64,000 nt of DNA from Nocardioides sp. (GCF_030150155.1 NZ_JASLGR010000018.1:94967-158966); one strand, 5' to 3'. Counted from the first letter of the stretch, positions 16,898 through 25,035 are shown. Notes: generated by a model not told the origin, from the letters alone. Made by a program: numbers and translations.

Positions 16898-17239
16898 ATG
16901 GCCCGCTCCTCATCCCTGTGGTCGCTGCGCTCACGCAACTCGATCCTGTCGATCTGCTCGGCCGACTCGGTCCTCTCGATCGGGTCGAGCGGGTCGTTCG
17001 CCTCCCTCGGCTCGGTGGCCTCCTTCGCCTCGATGGGGTCGGTGGGCTCGGCGATGTCGCAGTTCTCGATCGGCTCCTTCCAGTCCCGGGGCGCGTTGCT
17101 CTCGGCCCAGTCCGACGGCGCGGTGACGTCGTGGCGGACCCGTGGACGGCGTACCGGCGTGATCACCGTCGCATCTGCGGCGGGTGTCGTCGTGGGGGCG
17201 GCGCTGTGGTGGGTCGTGGGCGAGAAGATCAGCAGGTGA
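16898..17239 (+). CDS. Tripeptide (Ser-x-x) repeat protein with C-terminal membrane helix
   Basis: No function is recognised for this 113-residue protein. From residue 6 to 78 a serine falls at every third position, with only two alanines (66 and 75) in 25 positions; the residue after each serine is often hydrophobic (Ile, Val, Leu, Phe, Met) and the next is usually small. After a basic stretch (WRTRGRRTG) comes one transmembrane helix (VITVASAAGVVVGAALWWVVG) and a short basic end. The regular period suggests an extended or solenoid-like structure presented on one side of the membrane. The end overlaps the FUSC-protein start (GTGA), implying coexpression. Codon use and GC are normal for the genome, and the gene has its own leaderless-type promoter, so it is likely genuine. 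Confidence 0.7.
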   Translation: MARSSSLWSLRSRNSILSICSADSVLSIGSSGSFASLGSVASFASMGSVGSAMSQFSIGSFQSRGALLSAQSDGAVTSWRTRGRRTGVITVASAAGVVVGAALWWVVGEKISR

Positions 17240-18258
17240 GCCGATCGTTCGGGGACCTGCCCCCCACCACCCAACGCCTGCTGAACGTCGGCCCGCACAA
17301 CGGCGCCCACCGGATCGCCGGGCGTGCGATGGTCTCGATCGCGGTGCCGCTGCTCACGCTGTGGGCGACCGATCACATCTCCTGGACGATCTACGCCGCG
17401 TTCGGTGCCTTCACCTCCCTCTACGGTCGTACGACGGTCGGCCGCGCGCGTCTGCAGCTGCAGGTCTCCTCCGGCGCCCTGATCACCGCCTCGGTCCTGA
17501 TCGGAGTCCTGGTCGGGATGAGCCCGGCGCGGACCTGGCTGGCCATCCCGATCGTCGCCGCCATCGCCGCGGTCGGTGCGGCGATCTCGACCGCGCAGCG
17601 CCAGCACCCGCCCGGTCCGCTCTTCCTGGTCTTCGCCAGTGCCGCCTGCGCCACGATCCCGTCCACGCCCAGCGACCTGGTGCCGGCGTTCGCGGTCAGC
17701 GCCGGCGCGGTGGCCGTCTCGGTAGTGGTCGGCTCGGCCGGCTGGTGGCTGCGCTCGCTGCGCGGGTGGAGCGACCCGACCCGGTTCGAGGCCTGGGACT
17801 TCTCCTCGATCCCCTACCGGCACGTGGTGCGCTGCGGCCTGGCCTGCCTGATCGCCGGCACCCTGGCCACCGCGGTCGGGATCGGTCACCCGTACTGGGC
17901 GATGGTCTCAGCGGTGGTGCCCCTGGTCGTCCCCGACATCGGCGTCCAGCTCGAACGCGGCATCCTGCGCATCGTCGGCACCGTCGGCGGTGTGCTGGTC
18001 GCGGCCTTCCTGCTCGACCTCGGCCTGCCCACCCTCGGCCTGGTCTGCTGCATCATCGCGACCCAGACCATCGGCGAGCTCCTGGTGGGCCGCAACTACG
18101 CCCTGGGCCTGCTCGCGATCACCCCGACCGCGCTGCTGATGGTCTCCCTGGCGCACCCCTCCCCGATCCACGAGCTGGTCGTGGACCGCACCGTGGAGAC
18201 GATCATCGGTGTCGCCGTCGGCGTCGCCACCGGTCGTCTGGCGGTCCGCCGCGGCTGA
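17236..18258 (+). CDS. FUSC family membrane protein
   Basis: This 340-residue protein has two blocks of about four to five transmembrane helices (about 25-160 and 190-335), the duplicated layout of the FUSC/aromatic-acid-exporter-like family. The second block has the motif HPYWAMVSAVVPL followed by RGILRIVGTVGGVLVA, matching the R-x-x-x-R-x-x-G-T-x-x-G signature of these proteins. Substrates are often aromatic acids or drugs but cannot be read here. The GTG start overlaps the repeat-protein stop. Its 3' third is overlapped on the opposite strand by the SRPBCC reading frame. Confidence 0.85.
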   Translation: MSRSFGDLPPTTQRLLNVGPHNGAHRIAGRAMVSIAVPLLTLWATDHISWTIYAAFGAFTSLYGRTTVGRARLQLQVSSGALITASVLIGVLVGMSPARTWLAIPIVAAIAAVGAAISTAQRQHPPGPLFLVFASAACATIPSTPSDLVPAFAVSAGAVAVSVVVGSAGWWLRSLRGWSDPTRFEAWDFSSIPYRHVVRCGLACLIAGTLATAVGIGHPYWAMVSAVVPLVVPDIGVQLERGILRIVGTVGGVLVAAFLLDLGLPTLGLVCCIIATQTIGELLVGRNYALGLLAITPTALLMVSLAHPSPIHELVVDRTVETIIGVAVGVATGRLAVRRG

Positions 18259-18681
18259 GGCCAGCCCGCGCAGGCAGCTGCGCATCATCGCCCGGTGGTT
18301 CCAGGCCAGCACCGGACGCAGCAGCACCGACGCCACCCCCAGCGCACCCCGGGCCCGCACCTCCTGACGGAACGCCAACCGGGTCCGACCCGGTGCCGTC
18401 TCGGTCAGGGTGAAGCGGGCGAAGCCGTCCAGGTCACCGCCGAGGGTGACCTCCAGGACCGGGAGGTCGCGGGCCGAGGCGTGCGCGACCAGGTCGAGGG
18501 AGTACGGCAGCACCGAGCGGCACACCAGCCAGGCGGTCTCCTGGTCGAGCCGGGCCACGGCCCGGACCTCGGGCCACCAGCGCGGGTAGGCGGCGAGGTC
18601 GAGCAGCACCGCGGCGACGGCGGGCACCGGCGCATCGACCTCCCAGGTGGAGGTGAAGGTGTAGCGCGCCCGGTCCGCCAT
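17908..18681 (-). CDS. SRPBCC family protein with unusual antisense C-terminal extension
   Basis: Residues 1 to about 140 form a START/SRPBCC (polyketide cyclase-like) ligand-binding domain: YTFTSTWEVDAPVPAVAAVL, YPRWWPEV and RLAFRQEVRA are typical. Normal family members would end near residue 145. Here no stop appears and the frame continues for about 115 more residues through the 3' end of the FUSC gene on the opposite strand (351-bp overlap), giving a low-complexity Asp/Gly/Gln/Arg-rich tail. Either the natural stop was lost, or the tail is a true but recent extension. It probably belongs with the F420-type oxidoreductase gene 3 bp upstream. Confidence 0.75.
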   Translation of the reverse strand: MADRARYTFTSTWEVDAPVPAVAAVLLDLAAYPRWWPEVRAVARLDQETAWLVCRSVLPYSLDLVAHASARDLPVLEVTLGGDLDGFARFTLTETAPGRTRLAFRQEVRARGALGVASVLLRPVLAWNHRAMMRSCLRGLASAAADRQTTGGDADGDTDDRLHGAVHDQLVDRGGVRQGDHQQRGRGDREQAQGVVAAHQELADGLGRDDAADQAEGGQAEVEQEGRDQHTADGADDAQDAAFELDADVGDDQGHHR

Positions 18682-18684
18682 CCC

Positions 18685-19698
18685 TCACCCCCGGGGCGAT
18701 CCGATCCGGGGCAGCACGTGGTCGGCGTACGTCGACAGGAACGCTGCCTGGTTGAGGCCGACGTTGTGCACGAAGACGCGGTCGTAGCCCTGGTCGAGGT
18801 GTCCCTGGATGGCGGCGGCGTGGACGGCCGGGTCGGCGCTGACCACCAGGCGGCCGTCGAGGTCCTCGGGTCGCACCAGCCGGGCGATCTGCTCGATCAT
18901 CTGCGGTGAGCGCAGGTCGCCGCGGGCGAAGCGCATCGCACCGATCGGGTAGTGCGTCACCGCCTGGGCCAGCGCCTCGTCGTCGGTCGGGGCCCAGGAG
19001 ACGTTGAGGTGCAGCCAGGCGGGCATCGCGGCGGCGTCCTTGCCGGCCTCGGCGGCTCCGGCCCGGAACCGCTCCAGCACGGTGCCGGCCTGGTCGTAGG
19101 AGACACCGACGGCGAGCAGGCCGTCGGCGGTGCGCCCGGCGCGCCGGGCGGTGACCGGTCCCCCGGTCGCCACCAGCACCGCCGGCGCGGTGGCCGGCAT
19201 CGTCCAGAGCCGGCTGGTCTCCAGGGTGAAGTGGTCCCCGGCGAAGCGGGTGTCGCGGCCGGCGGCGGAGGCGGCGAAGAGCCGCTTGATCAGGTCGACG
19301 GCCTCGAACAGCCGGGCGATCCGCTCCGGCGGCTCGGGCCAGTAGCCGCCGGTGACGTGCTCGTGCAGCGCCTCCCCCGCACTGAGCGAGAGCCAGGCGC
19401 GGCCGGGGTTCATCGCCCCCAGGGTGGCGACGGCCTGGGCGATCGCGGCCGGGTGCATCCGGCCACCCGCGGTGGCCATCCCGGGCCCGACGTCACCGCC
19501 GGTGCGCTCGGCGATGGCGGCCAGGACGGGCCAGACCGCGGGGGCCTGCCCGAGGCTGGGCAGCCAGGGCTGGAACAGGTCGGCGGCCAGGGTTCCGACG
19601 AACCCTGCCTGCTCGGCCAGCACCGCCAGCTCGACCGCGTCACGCGGGGCGAGCCGGTCGACGGCTGCCACGTATCCGACGCTCGTCACGGGCGCCAT
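18685..19698 (-). CDS. LLM class F420-dependent oxidoreductase
   Basis: This 337-residue TIM-barrel protein belongs to the luciferase-like family that uses coenzyme F420 (close to the F420-dependent glucose-6-phosphate dehydrogenase-like group). Family features include DRLAPRDAVELAVLAEQAGF, VGPGMATAGGRMHPAAIAQAVATL and NPGRAWLSLSAGEAL; the last matches the N-P-G-R-x-x-L-x-x-G-x-G-E cofactor-loop region. The substrate is unknown. The neighbouring ABC transporter resembles the proposed F420-0 importer, which supports F420 rather than FMN as cofactor. Confidence 0.87.
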   Translation of the reverse strand: MAPVTSVGYVAAVDRLAPRDAVELAVLAEQAGFVGTLAADLFQPWLPSLGQAPAVWPVLAAIAERTGGDVGPGMATAGGRMHPAAIAQAVATLGAMNPGRAWLSLSAGEALHEHVTGGYWPEPPERIARLFEAVDLIKRLFAASAAGRDTRFAGDHFTLETSRLWTMPATAPAVLVATGGPVTARRAGRTADGLLAVGVSYDQAGTVLERFRAGAAEAGKDAAAMPAWLHLNVSWAPTDDEALAQAVTHYPIGAMRFARGDLRSPQMIEQIARLVRPEDLDGRLVVSADPAVHAAAIQGHLDQGYDRVFVHNVGLNQAAFLSTYADHVLPRIGSPRG

Positions 19699-19712
19699 CG
19701 TAGGGCGTTCAC

Positions 19713-20492
19713 CTACGCGTACGCGATCAGCGGCCGTCCGGTGCGGGGGTGGCTCAGGACGTCCACCTCGACACCGTACGTCGTCCCGATCAGCTCTCGG
19801 GTCAGGACCGTCTCGGGGCTGCCGGCCGCCCGCACCACCCCGTCGGCCAGGACGACCACCTGGTCGCAGAACGACGCGGCGAGGTTGAGGTCGTGCAGCG
19901 CCGCGACCACGGTGATCCCGTCGGCGGCGAGCTCGCGCACCAGGGTCAGGGTCTGCAGCTGGGCGGCGATGTCGAGGTGGTTGGTGGGCTCGTCGAGGAA
20001 CAGCACCTGCGGCTCCTGGGCCAGGGCGCGGGCGAGGTGGACGCGTTGGGCCTCACCGCCCGAGAGCGAGCCGAGCTCGCGCTCGGCGAAGGCGTCGACC
20101 CCGGCGCGCTTCATCGCGGTCTCGACGGCGTCGTCCTGCCCGGTCGCTCCGGCGAGGCCGTCGAAGCCCCACAGCGAGCGGTGCGGGGTGCGGCCCAGGT
20201 CGACGGCCTGGCGAACCGTGACGCCGATGTCGGCGCGGGCGTCCTGCTCGACCAGGGCGAGCAGCCGGGCACGGCGGCGCCGTGGCATCGCCAACACGTC
20301 CTCGCCGCCGAACAGGACGGTGCCGGTAGCGGGCAGCAGGCCGGCCAGGCCGCGGAGCAGGGTCGACTTGCCGGCGCCGTTGGGGCCGACCAGGGCGGTG
20401 ACGGTGCCGGGCTCGGCGCTGAGCGAGGCCGCGTCGACGATCCGGCGCCCGGCTCGCTCGACGGTGAGGTCGACGACGTGGAGACCTCTCAT
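19713..20492 (-). CDS. ABC transporter ATP-binding protein, FecCD-type importer
   Basis: This 259-residue ATPase has Walker A GPNGAGKST, signature LSGGEAQRVHLARAL, Walker B VLFLDEPTNHLD and the H-loop ALHDLNLAA, in the order typical of FepC/BtuD-class importers. The ATG is set by a 4-bp overlap with the permease stop; the frame continues open upstream through the permease gene, but this is read-through. With the permease and lipoprotein upstream it forms a complete importer, and the whole operon resembles the one proposed for coenzyme F420-0 uptake. Confidence 0.9.
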   Translation of the reverse strand: MRGLHVVDLTVERAGRRIVDAASLSAEPGTVTALVGPNGAGKSTLLRGLAGLLPATGTVLFGGEDVLAMPRRRRARLLALVEQDARADIGVTVRQAVDLGRTPHRSLWGFDGLAGATGQDDAVETAMKRAGVDAFAERELGSLSGGEAQRVHLARALAQEPQVLFLDEPTNHLDIAAQLQTLTLVRELAADGITVVAALHDLNLAASFCDQVVVLADGVVRAAGSPETVLTRELIGTTYGVEVDVLSHPRTGRPLIAYA

Positions 20493-21490
20493 GCGCGTCC
20501 TCGGTTCCTGATCAGGACGGCGACGAAGACCGGGGCGCCGACCAGCACGGTGATGATCCCGACAGGGAGCTCGCGGGGCTCGAAGAGGGTCCGGGCGCCG
20601 GTGTCGACCCAGATCATGAAGACGGCACCGATCACCGCCGACAGCGGCAGCAGCAGACGGTGGCGCGAGCCGACCAGCAGCCGGACCGCGTTGGGCAGCA
20701 CCAGGCCGACGAAGCCGATCGACCCCGAGACCGAGACCATCGACCCGGTCAGCAGGGCCGTGCCGCCGAGCAGCACCCAGCGCGCCGCGGAGACCGGCAC
20801 ACCGAGCCCGGCCGCAGCGGAGTCGCCGAACGCGAAGGCGTCCAGGATCCGGCCCGAGGCCAGCAGCGGCAGTCCGACCACGGCGAAGGCGCCCCACGAG
20901 ATCGCCGCCGAGGACCAGTCCGCGCCGCCCAGCGAGCCCAGCAGCCAGTTGAGGATCTGGCGGTAGGAGTCGCCGTGGGACTCCGAGAAGATCACCAGCG
21001 AGGTCAGCGAGCCGACGAACGAGGAGACCGCCAGACCGGCCAGCACCGTCCGGGTCGGGGTGATCGCGCCGAGTGAGCGGGCCAGCGCCAGCGTCGCGGC
21101 CAGGGCGGCCATCGCCCCGACGAAGGCCGCGACCGGGAGCAGCACCGACAGGCCGGCGAGCAGCACCAGCACGGCGCCGAGGCTGGCCCCGGAGGAGAGC
21201 CCGAGCAGGTACGGGTCGGCGAGCGGGTTGCGGGTCAGGGCCTGCATCACCACCCCCGACAGCGCCAGGCCGGCCCCGACCGCAGCGGCGGTGAGCACTC
21301 GCGGTAGCCGCAACTGCCACACGATGCCGTCGCGGATCAGGCTCAGGTCGCTGTGCCCGATCCCGAGGTGGGACGCGATCGAGCCCCACACCTCGGTGAC
21401 GCTCAGGTCGGCCGCCCCGAAGGTCACCGCGGTGACGATCGAGGCGGCCAATGCGAGCAGGGCGAGCCCGACCCAGCCGAGCTGCCTCAC
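20489..21490 (-). CDS. FecCD family ABC transporter permease
   Basis: This 333-residue permease has about ten transmembrane helices and standard FecCD motifs: RLPRVLTAAAVGAGLALSGVVMQALTRNPLADPYLLG near the N-terminus and the GFVGLVLPNAVRLLVGSRHR loop that contacts the ATPase. The GTG start overlaps the binding-protein stop. Iron-siderophore and cobalamin importers share this fold, so the substrate depends on the binding protein. The combination here is that of the proposed F420-0 transporter (permease type TIGR03869). Confidence 0.9.
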   Translation of the reverse strand: MRQLGWVGLALLALAASIVTAVTFGAADLSVTEVWGSIASHLGIGHSDLSLIRDGIVWQLRLPRVLTAAAVGAGLALSGVVMQALTRNPLADPYLLGLSSGASLGAVLVLLAGLSVLLPVAAFVGAMAALAATLALARSLGAITPTRTVLAGLAVSSFVGSLTSLVIFSESHGDSYRQILNWLLGSLGGADWSSAAISWGAFAVVGLPLLASGRILDAFAFGDSAAAGLGVPVSAARWVLLGGTALLTGSMVSVSGSIGFVGLVLPNAVRLLVGSRHRLLLPLSAVIGAVFMIWVDTGARTLFEPRELPVGIITVLVGAPVFVAVLIRNRGRA

Positions 21491-22482
21491 TGCGCGAGCA
21501 GGCCCATCGAGCCGAGGTCGTCGGAGATCGTCTGCGCGGCCGAGACCGACCGGACGCCGGCCTCGGCGGCCGGGAACGGGATCACCAGGAAGCGGTGCTT
21601 CTTGACCGCGGTCAGGGCGGCGGTGGCGGGGTTGGACTCCAGGGTCTTGATCTTGGCTGTGGCCGGGTTCCAGGTGGCGTCGACCAGCACGATCACGTCC
21701 GGGTCGGAGGCCACGATCGCCTCCCAGCCCATCGAGGTCCAGGTCGCCTTCTGGTCCGCGGCGACGTTGGTCAGGCCGACCGCGTCGAGCACCATCTGGG
21801 GTGCGCCGATGCCGCCGCCGACGTACGGGGTGTCATCGCCCGAGGACCACCACAGTGCGGTGGTGCCGGCCTTGGCCTTCGCGACCTTGGCCAGCGCAGC
21901 GCGCTGCTCGGCGACCAGGGCGGTCGCCGCCTTCTCCGCGCCGAGCACCTGGCCGGCCTGCTCGAACTGGGAGAAGAGCAGGTCGAAGGTCATCTTCTTC
22001 GGCTGGTAGGCCGGCTCCTGACAGGCCGCCGGCGAGACGTACGTCGCCACGCCGAGCTTCGCCAGCGTCGCCCGGTCACCGGCGGTGTCGGCACTGAAGT
22101 TCGACTCCCAGCCGCCGAAGACCAGGTCGGGCTCCTTGGCCAGCACGACCTCCTTGCTGGGGGCCTGGTCCGAAAGCACCGGCACGTTCGCGACCTGGTC
22201 GGCCCACTGCGTGGGCACCGGGCCGTCGGCGAACGCGGTGCCGACCAGCTTGGATCCCAGGCCAAGGGCGAGCGCCAGCTCGGTCGAGGTGGACTTGATC
22301 GTGACGATCCGCTGCGGGTCGGTGCCGAGCGTGACCGTCGTACCGCAGTTGTCGACGGTTCCGGCCGAGGCGGCCGAAGCCGACGGCGACCCGGAGGCGC
22401 CGGTGGTGTCGGAGGATCCGCAGGCCGCCAGGGCCAGCGACCCGGCGAGCAGGGCGGGGATCAGGGCGGGGGTGAGCTTCAT
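21487..22482 (-). CDS. ABC transporter substrate-binding lipoprotein, proposed F420-0 type
   Basis: This 331-residue protein begins with a signal peptide and lipobox (LAGSLALAACGSS, lipidated Cys21), then a Ser/Ala-rich linker and a class III periplasmic binding fold. The sequence VDNCGTTVTL, IVTIKSTSTELALALGLGSKLVG and YVSPAACQEP matches my memory of the TIGR03868 family, proposed as the F420-0 binding component; this was a comparative-genomic proposal, and experimental proof of the ligand is not known to me. The start at ATG 22482 is chosen because it creates the signal peptide; an in-frame codon at 22575 would add a non-signal leader. An F420-type enzyme lies just downstream of the operon. 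Confidence 0.82.
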   Translation of the reverse strand: MKLTPALIPALLAGSLALAACGSSDTTGASGSPSASAASAGTVDNCGTTVTLGTDPQRIVTIKSTSTELALALGLGSKLVGTAFADGPVPTQWADQVANVPVLSDQAPSKEVVLAKEPDLVFGGWESNFSADTAGDRATLAKLGVATYVSPAACQEPAYQPKKMTFDLLFSQFEQAGQVLGAEKAATALVAEQRAALAKVAKAKAGTTALWWSSGDDTPYVGGGIGAPQMVLDAVGLTNVAADQKATWTSMGWEAIVASDPDVIVLVDATWNPATAKIKTLESNPATAALTAVKKHRFLVIPFPAAEAGVRSVSAAQTISDDLGSMGLLAQ

Positions 22483-22653
22483 GGGTTCTCCAGAGGTGTC
22501 GGGGCAGCACAGACCGCGCACACCCGAGGCGGGCTGCGCTGGTGATCGCACCTCCCCAAGTCCGGGAACGCACACATCGGCCCAAGTGACGGCCGACGGA
22601 TCAGCCGAACCCTAGCGTGCCGCTGCGGGCCGGCGGCATGGGATCCTACGCAG

Positions 22654-24294
22654 ATGACGCACAGCGGCCCGGTCACCGCCCGCTGGCTGACCCGGGGTGC
22701 GGGTGCCTGCGCGATCGTGCTGGGTGCCCTGCTCCTGTTCCGTCCGGTCTCCTCACTCGCCCTGATCGTGCTGATCACCGTCGGCGGACTGCTGGCGCTG
22801 GCGGTCGGCGAGTTCACCGGCGAGCACGACCACCCACGCTGGGCACGGGCCAGGGCGGTAGCGTGGCTGGGCGCGGCGCTCGTGCTGGTGGCGTGGCCCG
22901 ACGTCGGGGTCCGGGGCCTGGCGATCATGGTCGGGCTGAGCCTGGTGGTCGACGGGGCGATCGGCCTGGTCGCCGAGCGCCGCTACCTGACCGGGCTCGC
23001 CTCGGTGATCCTCGGTGCGCTGGCGCTGGGCTGGCCAGACGTCACCCTGATCGTGCTTTCGGCACTCTTCGCGATCCGGCTGCTGCGCTTCGGTCTGAGC
23101 CAGTTCATCACGGTGCCCTCGACCCGCTGGTGGTCGAAGGTCAAGCCTGGACTGGCCCTGGGCGGTGCCCTGGTGCTGCTGCTGATCAGCCTGACGTTCA
23201 ATGCCGACAAGCCGCACCCCGACGCGTTCTACGACGCTCCGGCCCCGGTGCCGTCCGCCGCCGGGGTGCTGCTCCGCTCCGAGCCGTTCACCCGGCAGGT
23301 GCCGGCCGGGGCGCGCGCCTGGCGGATCCTCTACACGACCACGCGCGCCGACGGCGTCCCCGCCGTGGCCAGCGCGATCGTGCTGGTCCCCGAGGCGGCC
23401 TCGGCCGCCCCGCGCCCCGTGGTCGCCTGGGCGCACGGCACCACCGGCTATGCCCGGGGCTGTGCGCCGTCGCTGCTCTCGGACCCGTTCGAGGCGGGCG
23501 CGACCCCGGCGCTGAGCCAGGTGGTGAGGAACGGCTGGGCGATGGTCGCGACCGACTACGTGGGGCTGGGCACCGCCGGTCCGCACCCGTACCTGATCGG
23601 CCAGGGCGAGGGGCGCTCGGTGCTCGACGCGGTGAAGGCGGCCCACGATCTGCCCGGCGTCTCGCTCTCGCAGCGGACCGCGATCTGGGGCCACTCCCAG
23701 GGCGGTCATGCGGCCCTGTGGGCGGGGCAGCTCGCGCCGACGTACGCCCCCGACCTCGACCTGGTCGGGGTGGCGGCGCTGGCGCCGGCCAGTGACCTGA
23801 CCGGGCTGGTCGCGAACCTGACGACGGTGCGGATCAGCTCGGTGTTCGCGTCCTACGTGCTCCAGGCCTATGCCGACACCTATCCCGACGTCTCGTTCGA
23901 CCACTACGTCAGGGCCACGGCGCGGATCCCGATCAGGGAGATGGCGACCCGCTGCCTGGACGAGCCGGAGGTCTTCGTCTCGGCACTGTCGGCGCTGCTG
24001 TTCGGCTCCTCGCCGTGGTCGCGCGACCCGGCCTCGGGCGCCCTGGGACGCCGCCTGGCGGAGAACACTCCGGTGGGCACGATCACGGCCCCGCTGCTGA
24101 TCGCTCAGGGCGAGGCCGACACCCTGGTTCGGCCGTCGATGCAGCAGACGTACGTCGAGGGCCGCCGCGCTCGGGGCGGGGCGGTGGACTACCGCACGTA
24201 CCCGGGCCAGGACCACATCGGCCTGGTCGACGACCGGTCGCCGCTGATCGCGGACCTGCTGGCCTGGACGACGGCGCGGTTCGGCTCCTCCTGA
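22654..24294 (+). CDS. Membrane domain (DUF308/HdeD-like) fused to secretory-lipase-type alpha/beta hydrolase
   Basis: This protein has 546 residues. The first about 185 contain six short hydrophobic helices in pairs, like DUF308/HdeD proteins. From about 215 to the end there is a LIP-type alpha/beta hydrolase: oxyanion region VVAWAHGTTG, nucleophile elbow IWGHSQGGHAALW, Asp in AQGEADTLVRP and His in YPGQDHIGLVD. The hydrolase would be anchored and probably faces outward, since relatives are secreted lipases and esterases. The fusion is uncommon; I cannot assign a substrate. It shares the intergenic region with the F420-0-type lipoprotein gene but is divergent. Confidence 0.82.
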   Translation: MTHSGPVTARWLTRGAGACAIVLGALLLFRPVSSLALIVLITVGGLLALAVGEFTGEHDHPRWARARAVAWLGAALVLVAWPDVGVRGLAIMVGLSLVVDGAIGLVAERRYLTGLASVILGALALGWPDVTLIVLSALFAIRLLRFGLSQFITVPSTRWWSKVKPGLALGGALVLLLISLTFNADKPHPDAFYDAPAPVPSAAGVLLRSEPFTRQVPAGARAWRILYTTTRADGVPAVASAIVLVPEAASAAPRPVVAWAHGTTGYARGCAPSLLSDPFEAGATPALSQVVRNGWAMVATDYVGLGTAGPHPYLIGQGEGRSVLDAVKAAHDLPGVSLSQRTAIWGHSQGGHAALWAGQLAPTYAPDLDLVGVAALAPASDLTGLVANLTTVRISSVFASYVLQAYADTYPDVSFDHYVRATARIPIREMATRCLDEPEVFVSALSALLFGSSPWSRDPASGALGRRLAENTPVGTITAPLLIAQGEADTLVRPSMQQTYVEGRRARGGAVDYRTYPGQDHIGLVDDRSPLIADLLAWTTARFGSS

Positions 24295-24310
24295 GCGCTC
24301 AGGCCTGGTC

Positions 24311-24571
24311 TCAGGCCAGGGCGAGGAAGAGCTTCTCCAGCTTCTGCGCGTCCACGCTCTCCCGCCCACCCTCGACCAGGCACTGCTCCAGGCCGGTGGC
24401 GACCAGAGCGTAGGCGCCCCGGTTGATCGCCTTGTTGACCGCGGCGAGCTGCATCAGCGCAGCCTCGCACTCGGCCCCCTCCTCCAGCATCCGGATGACG
24501 GAGGCGAGGTGTCCGTTGGCCTTCTTCAGGCGGGTGATCGTGGCCTTGATCTCGGCGGGCTCGAGCTGCAT
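24311..24571 (-). CDS. CsoR/CstR-like DUF156 repressor
   Basis: This 86-residue all-helical repressor is of the metal/persulfide-sensing DUF156 family. Cys35 (EGAECEAALMQL) and Cys64 (LEQCL) align with the two family cysteines, but the copper-ligand histidine expected about four residues before the second cysteine is absent (Gly60-Leu61). Two cysteines without that His is the pattern of CstR-type sulfur sensors rather than copper-sensing CsoR. TACTAT on the minus strand lies seven bases before the ATG, fitting a leaderless message. It is divergent from a CxxC-containing AhpD-like gene with two G/C-tract operators between them. Confidence 0.88.
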   Translation of the reverse strand: MQLEPAEIKATITRLKKANGHLASVIRMLEEGAECEAALMQLAAVNKAINRGAYALVATGLEQCLVEGGRESVDAQKLEKLFLALA

Positions 24572-24578
24572 GCCACCA

Positions 24579-24632
24579 ATAGTAACCCCCTAGGGGGATG
24601 TGTTACGGTCGAAACATATCCCCCCAGGGGGT
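24579..24632. promoter_or_regulatory. CsoR-type operators and divergent promoters
   Basis: Two G/C-tract inverted repeats are present: TAACCCCCTAGGGGGATG around 24583-24600 and TATCCCCCCAGGGGGTT around 24617-24632. CsoR-family operators characteristically have this C-tract/G-tract palindrome. The first abuts the repressor's own -10 (TACTAT, 24579-24584 on the minus strand); the second precedes the plus-strand operon. Confidence 0.8.
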
Positions 24633-24654
24633 TCCTTCGTCTTGAGAGGCAGCC

Positions 24655-25032
24655 ATGACCGACCACTCCCCGCACGGCACCGAGGTGCTGCGCGAGCTCA
24701 CGCCCCTGCACCGCAACCTGCGCCGTGCGATCCCCGACGTCTACCGCGGGTTCGGCGAGCTCTCGGGCGCTGCCTTCGCCGACGGAGCCCTGGACCGCAG
24801 GACCAAGGAGCTGATCGCCTTCGCGATCGGCGTCGTCGAGGGCTGCGACGGCTGCATCGCCTCGCACGGCCAGTCGGCCGCACGCGCCGGTGCCACCCGC
24901 CAGGAGGCCGCCGAGGCCATCGGCGTGACGTTCCTGATGCACGGCGGCCCCGCCACCATCCACGGTGCCCGCGCGTACGACGCCTTCTGCGAGTTCGCCG
25001 ACGCCGTCGAGGCCCACGAGCAGGAGGCCTGA
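24655..25032 (+). CDS. Carboxymuconolactone decarboxylase/AhpD-like protein
   Basis: This 125-residue protein of the CMD fold has the AhpD-type redox motif Cys64-Asp-Gly-Cys67 followed by His71 (EGCDGCIASHGQSA). Such proteins usually act as peroxiredoxin-reducing or thiol-disulfide enzymes; true decarboxylases lack the CxxC. A GAGAGG ribosome site lies before the ATG. Behind a CstR-like repressor, its job may relate to reactive sulfur or thiol stress. A small Cys-rich gene follows after 3 bp. Confidence 0.88.
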   Translation: MTDHSPHGTEVLRELTPLHRNLRRAIPDVYRGFGELSGAAFADGALDRRTKELIAFAIGVVEGCDGCIASHGQSAARAGATRQEAAEAIGVTFLMHGGPATIHGARAYDAFCEFADAVEAHEQEA

Positions 25033-25035
25033 GCC

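Noticed and set aside
22483..22653. Cobalamin riboswitch before the FecCD-type importer
   Set aside because: No conserved B12-box or other riboswitch core seen; the substrate is probably not cobalamin.
24297..24316. Terminator between lipase fusion and CsoR genes
   Set aside because: The CCTGG/CCAGG stem is only five base pairs and overlaps coding sequence; not convincing.
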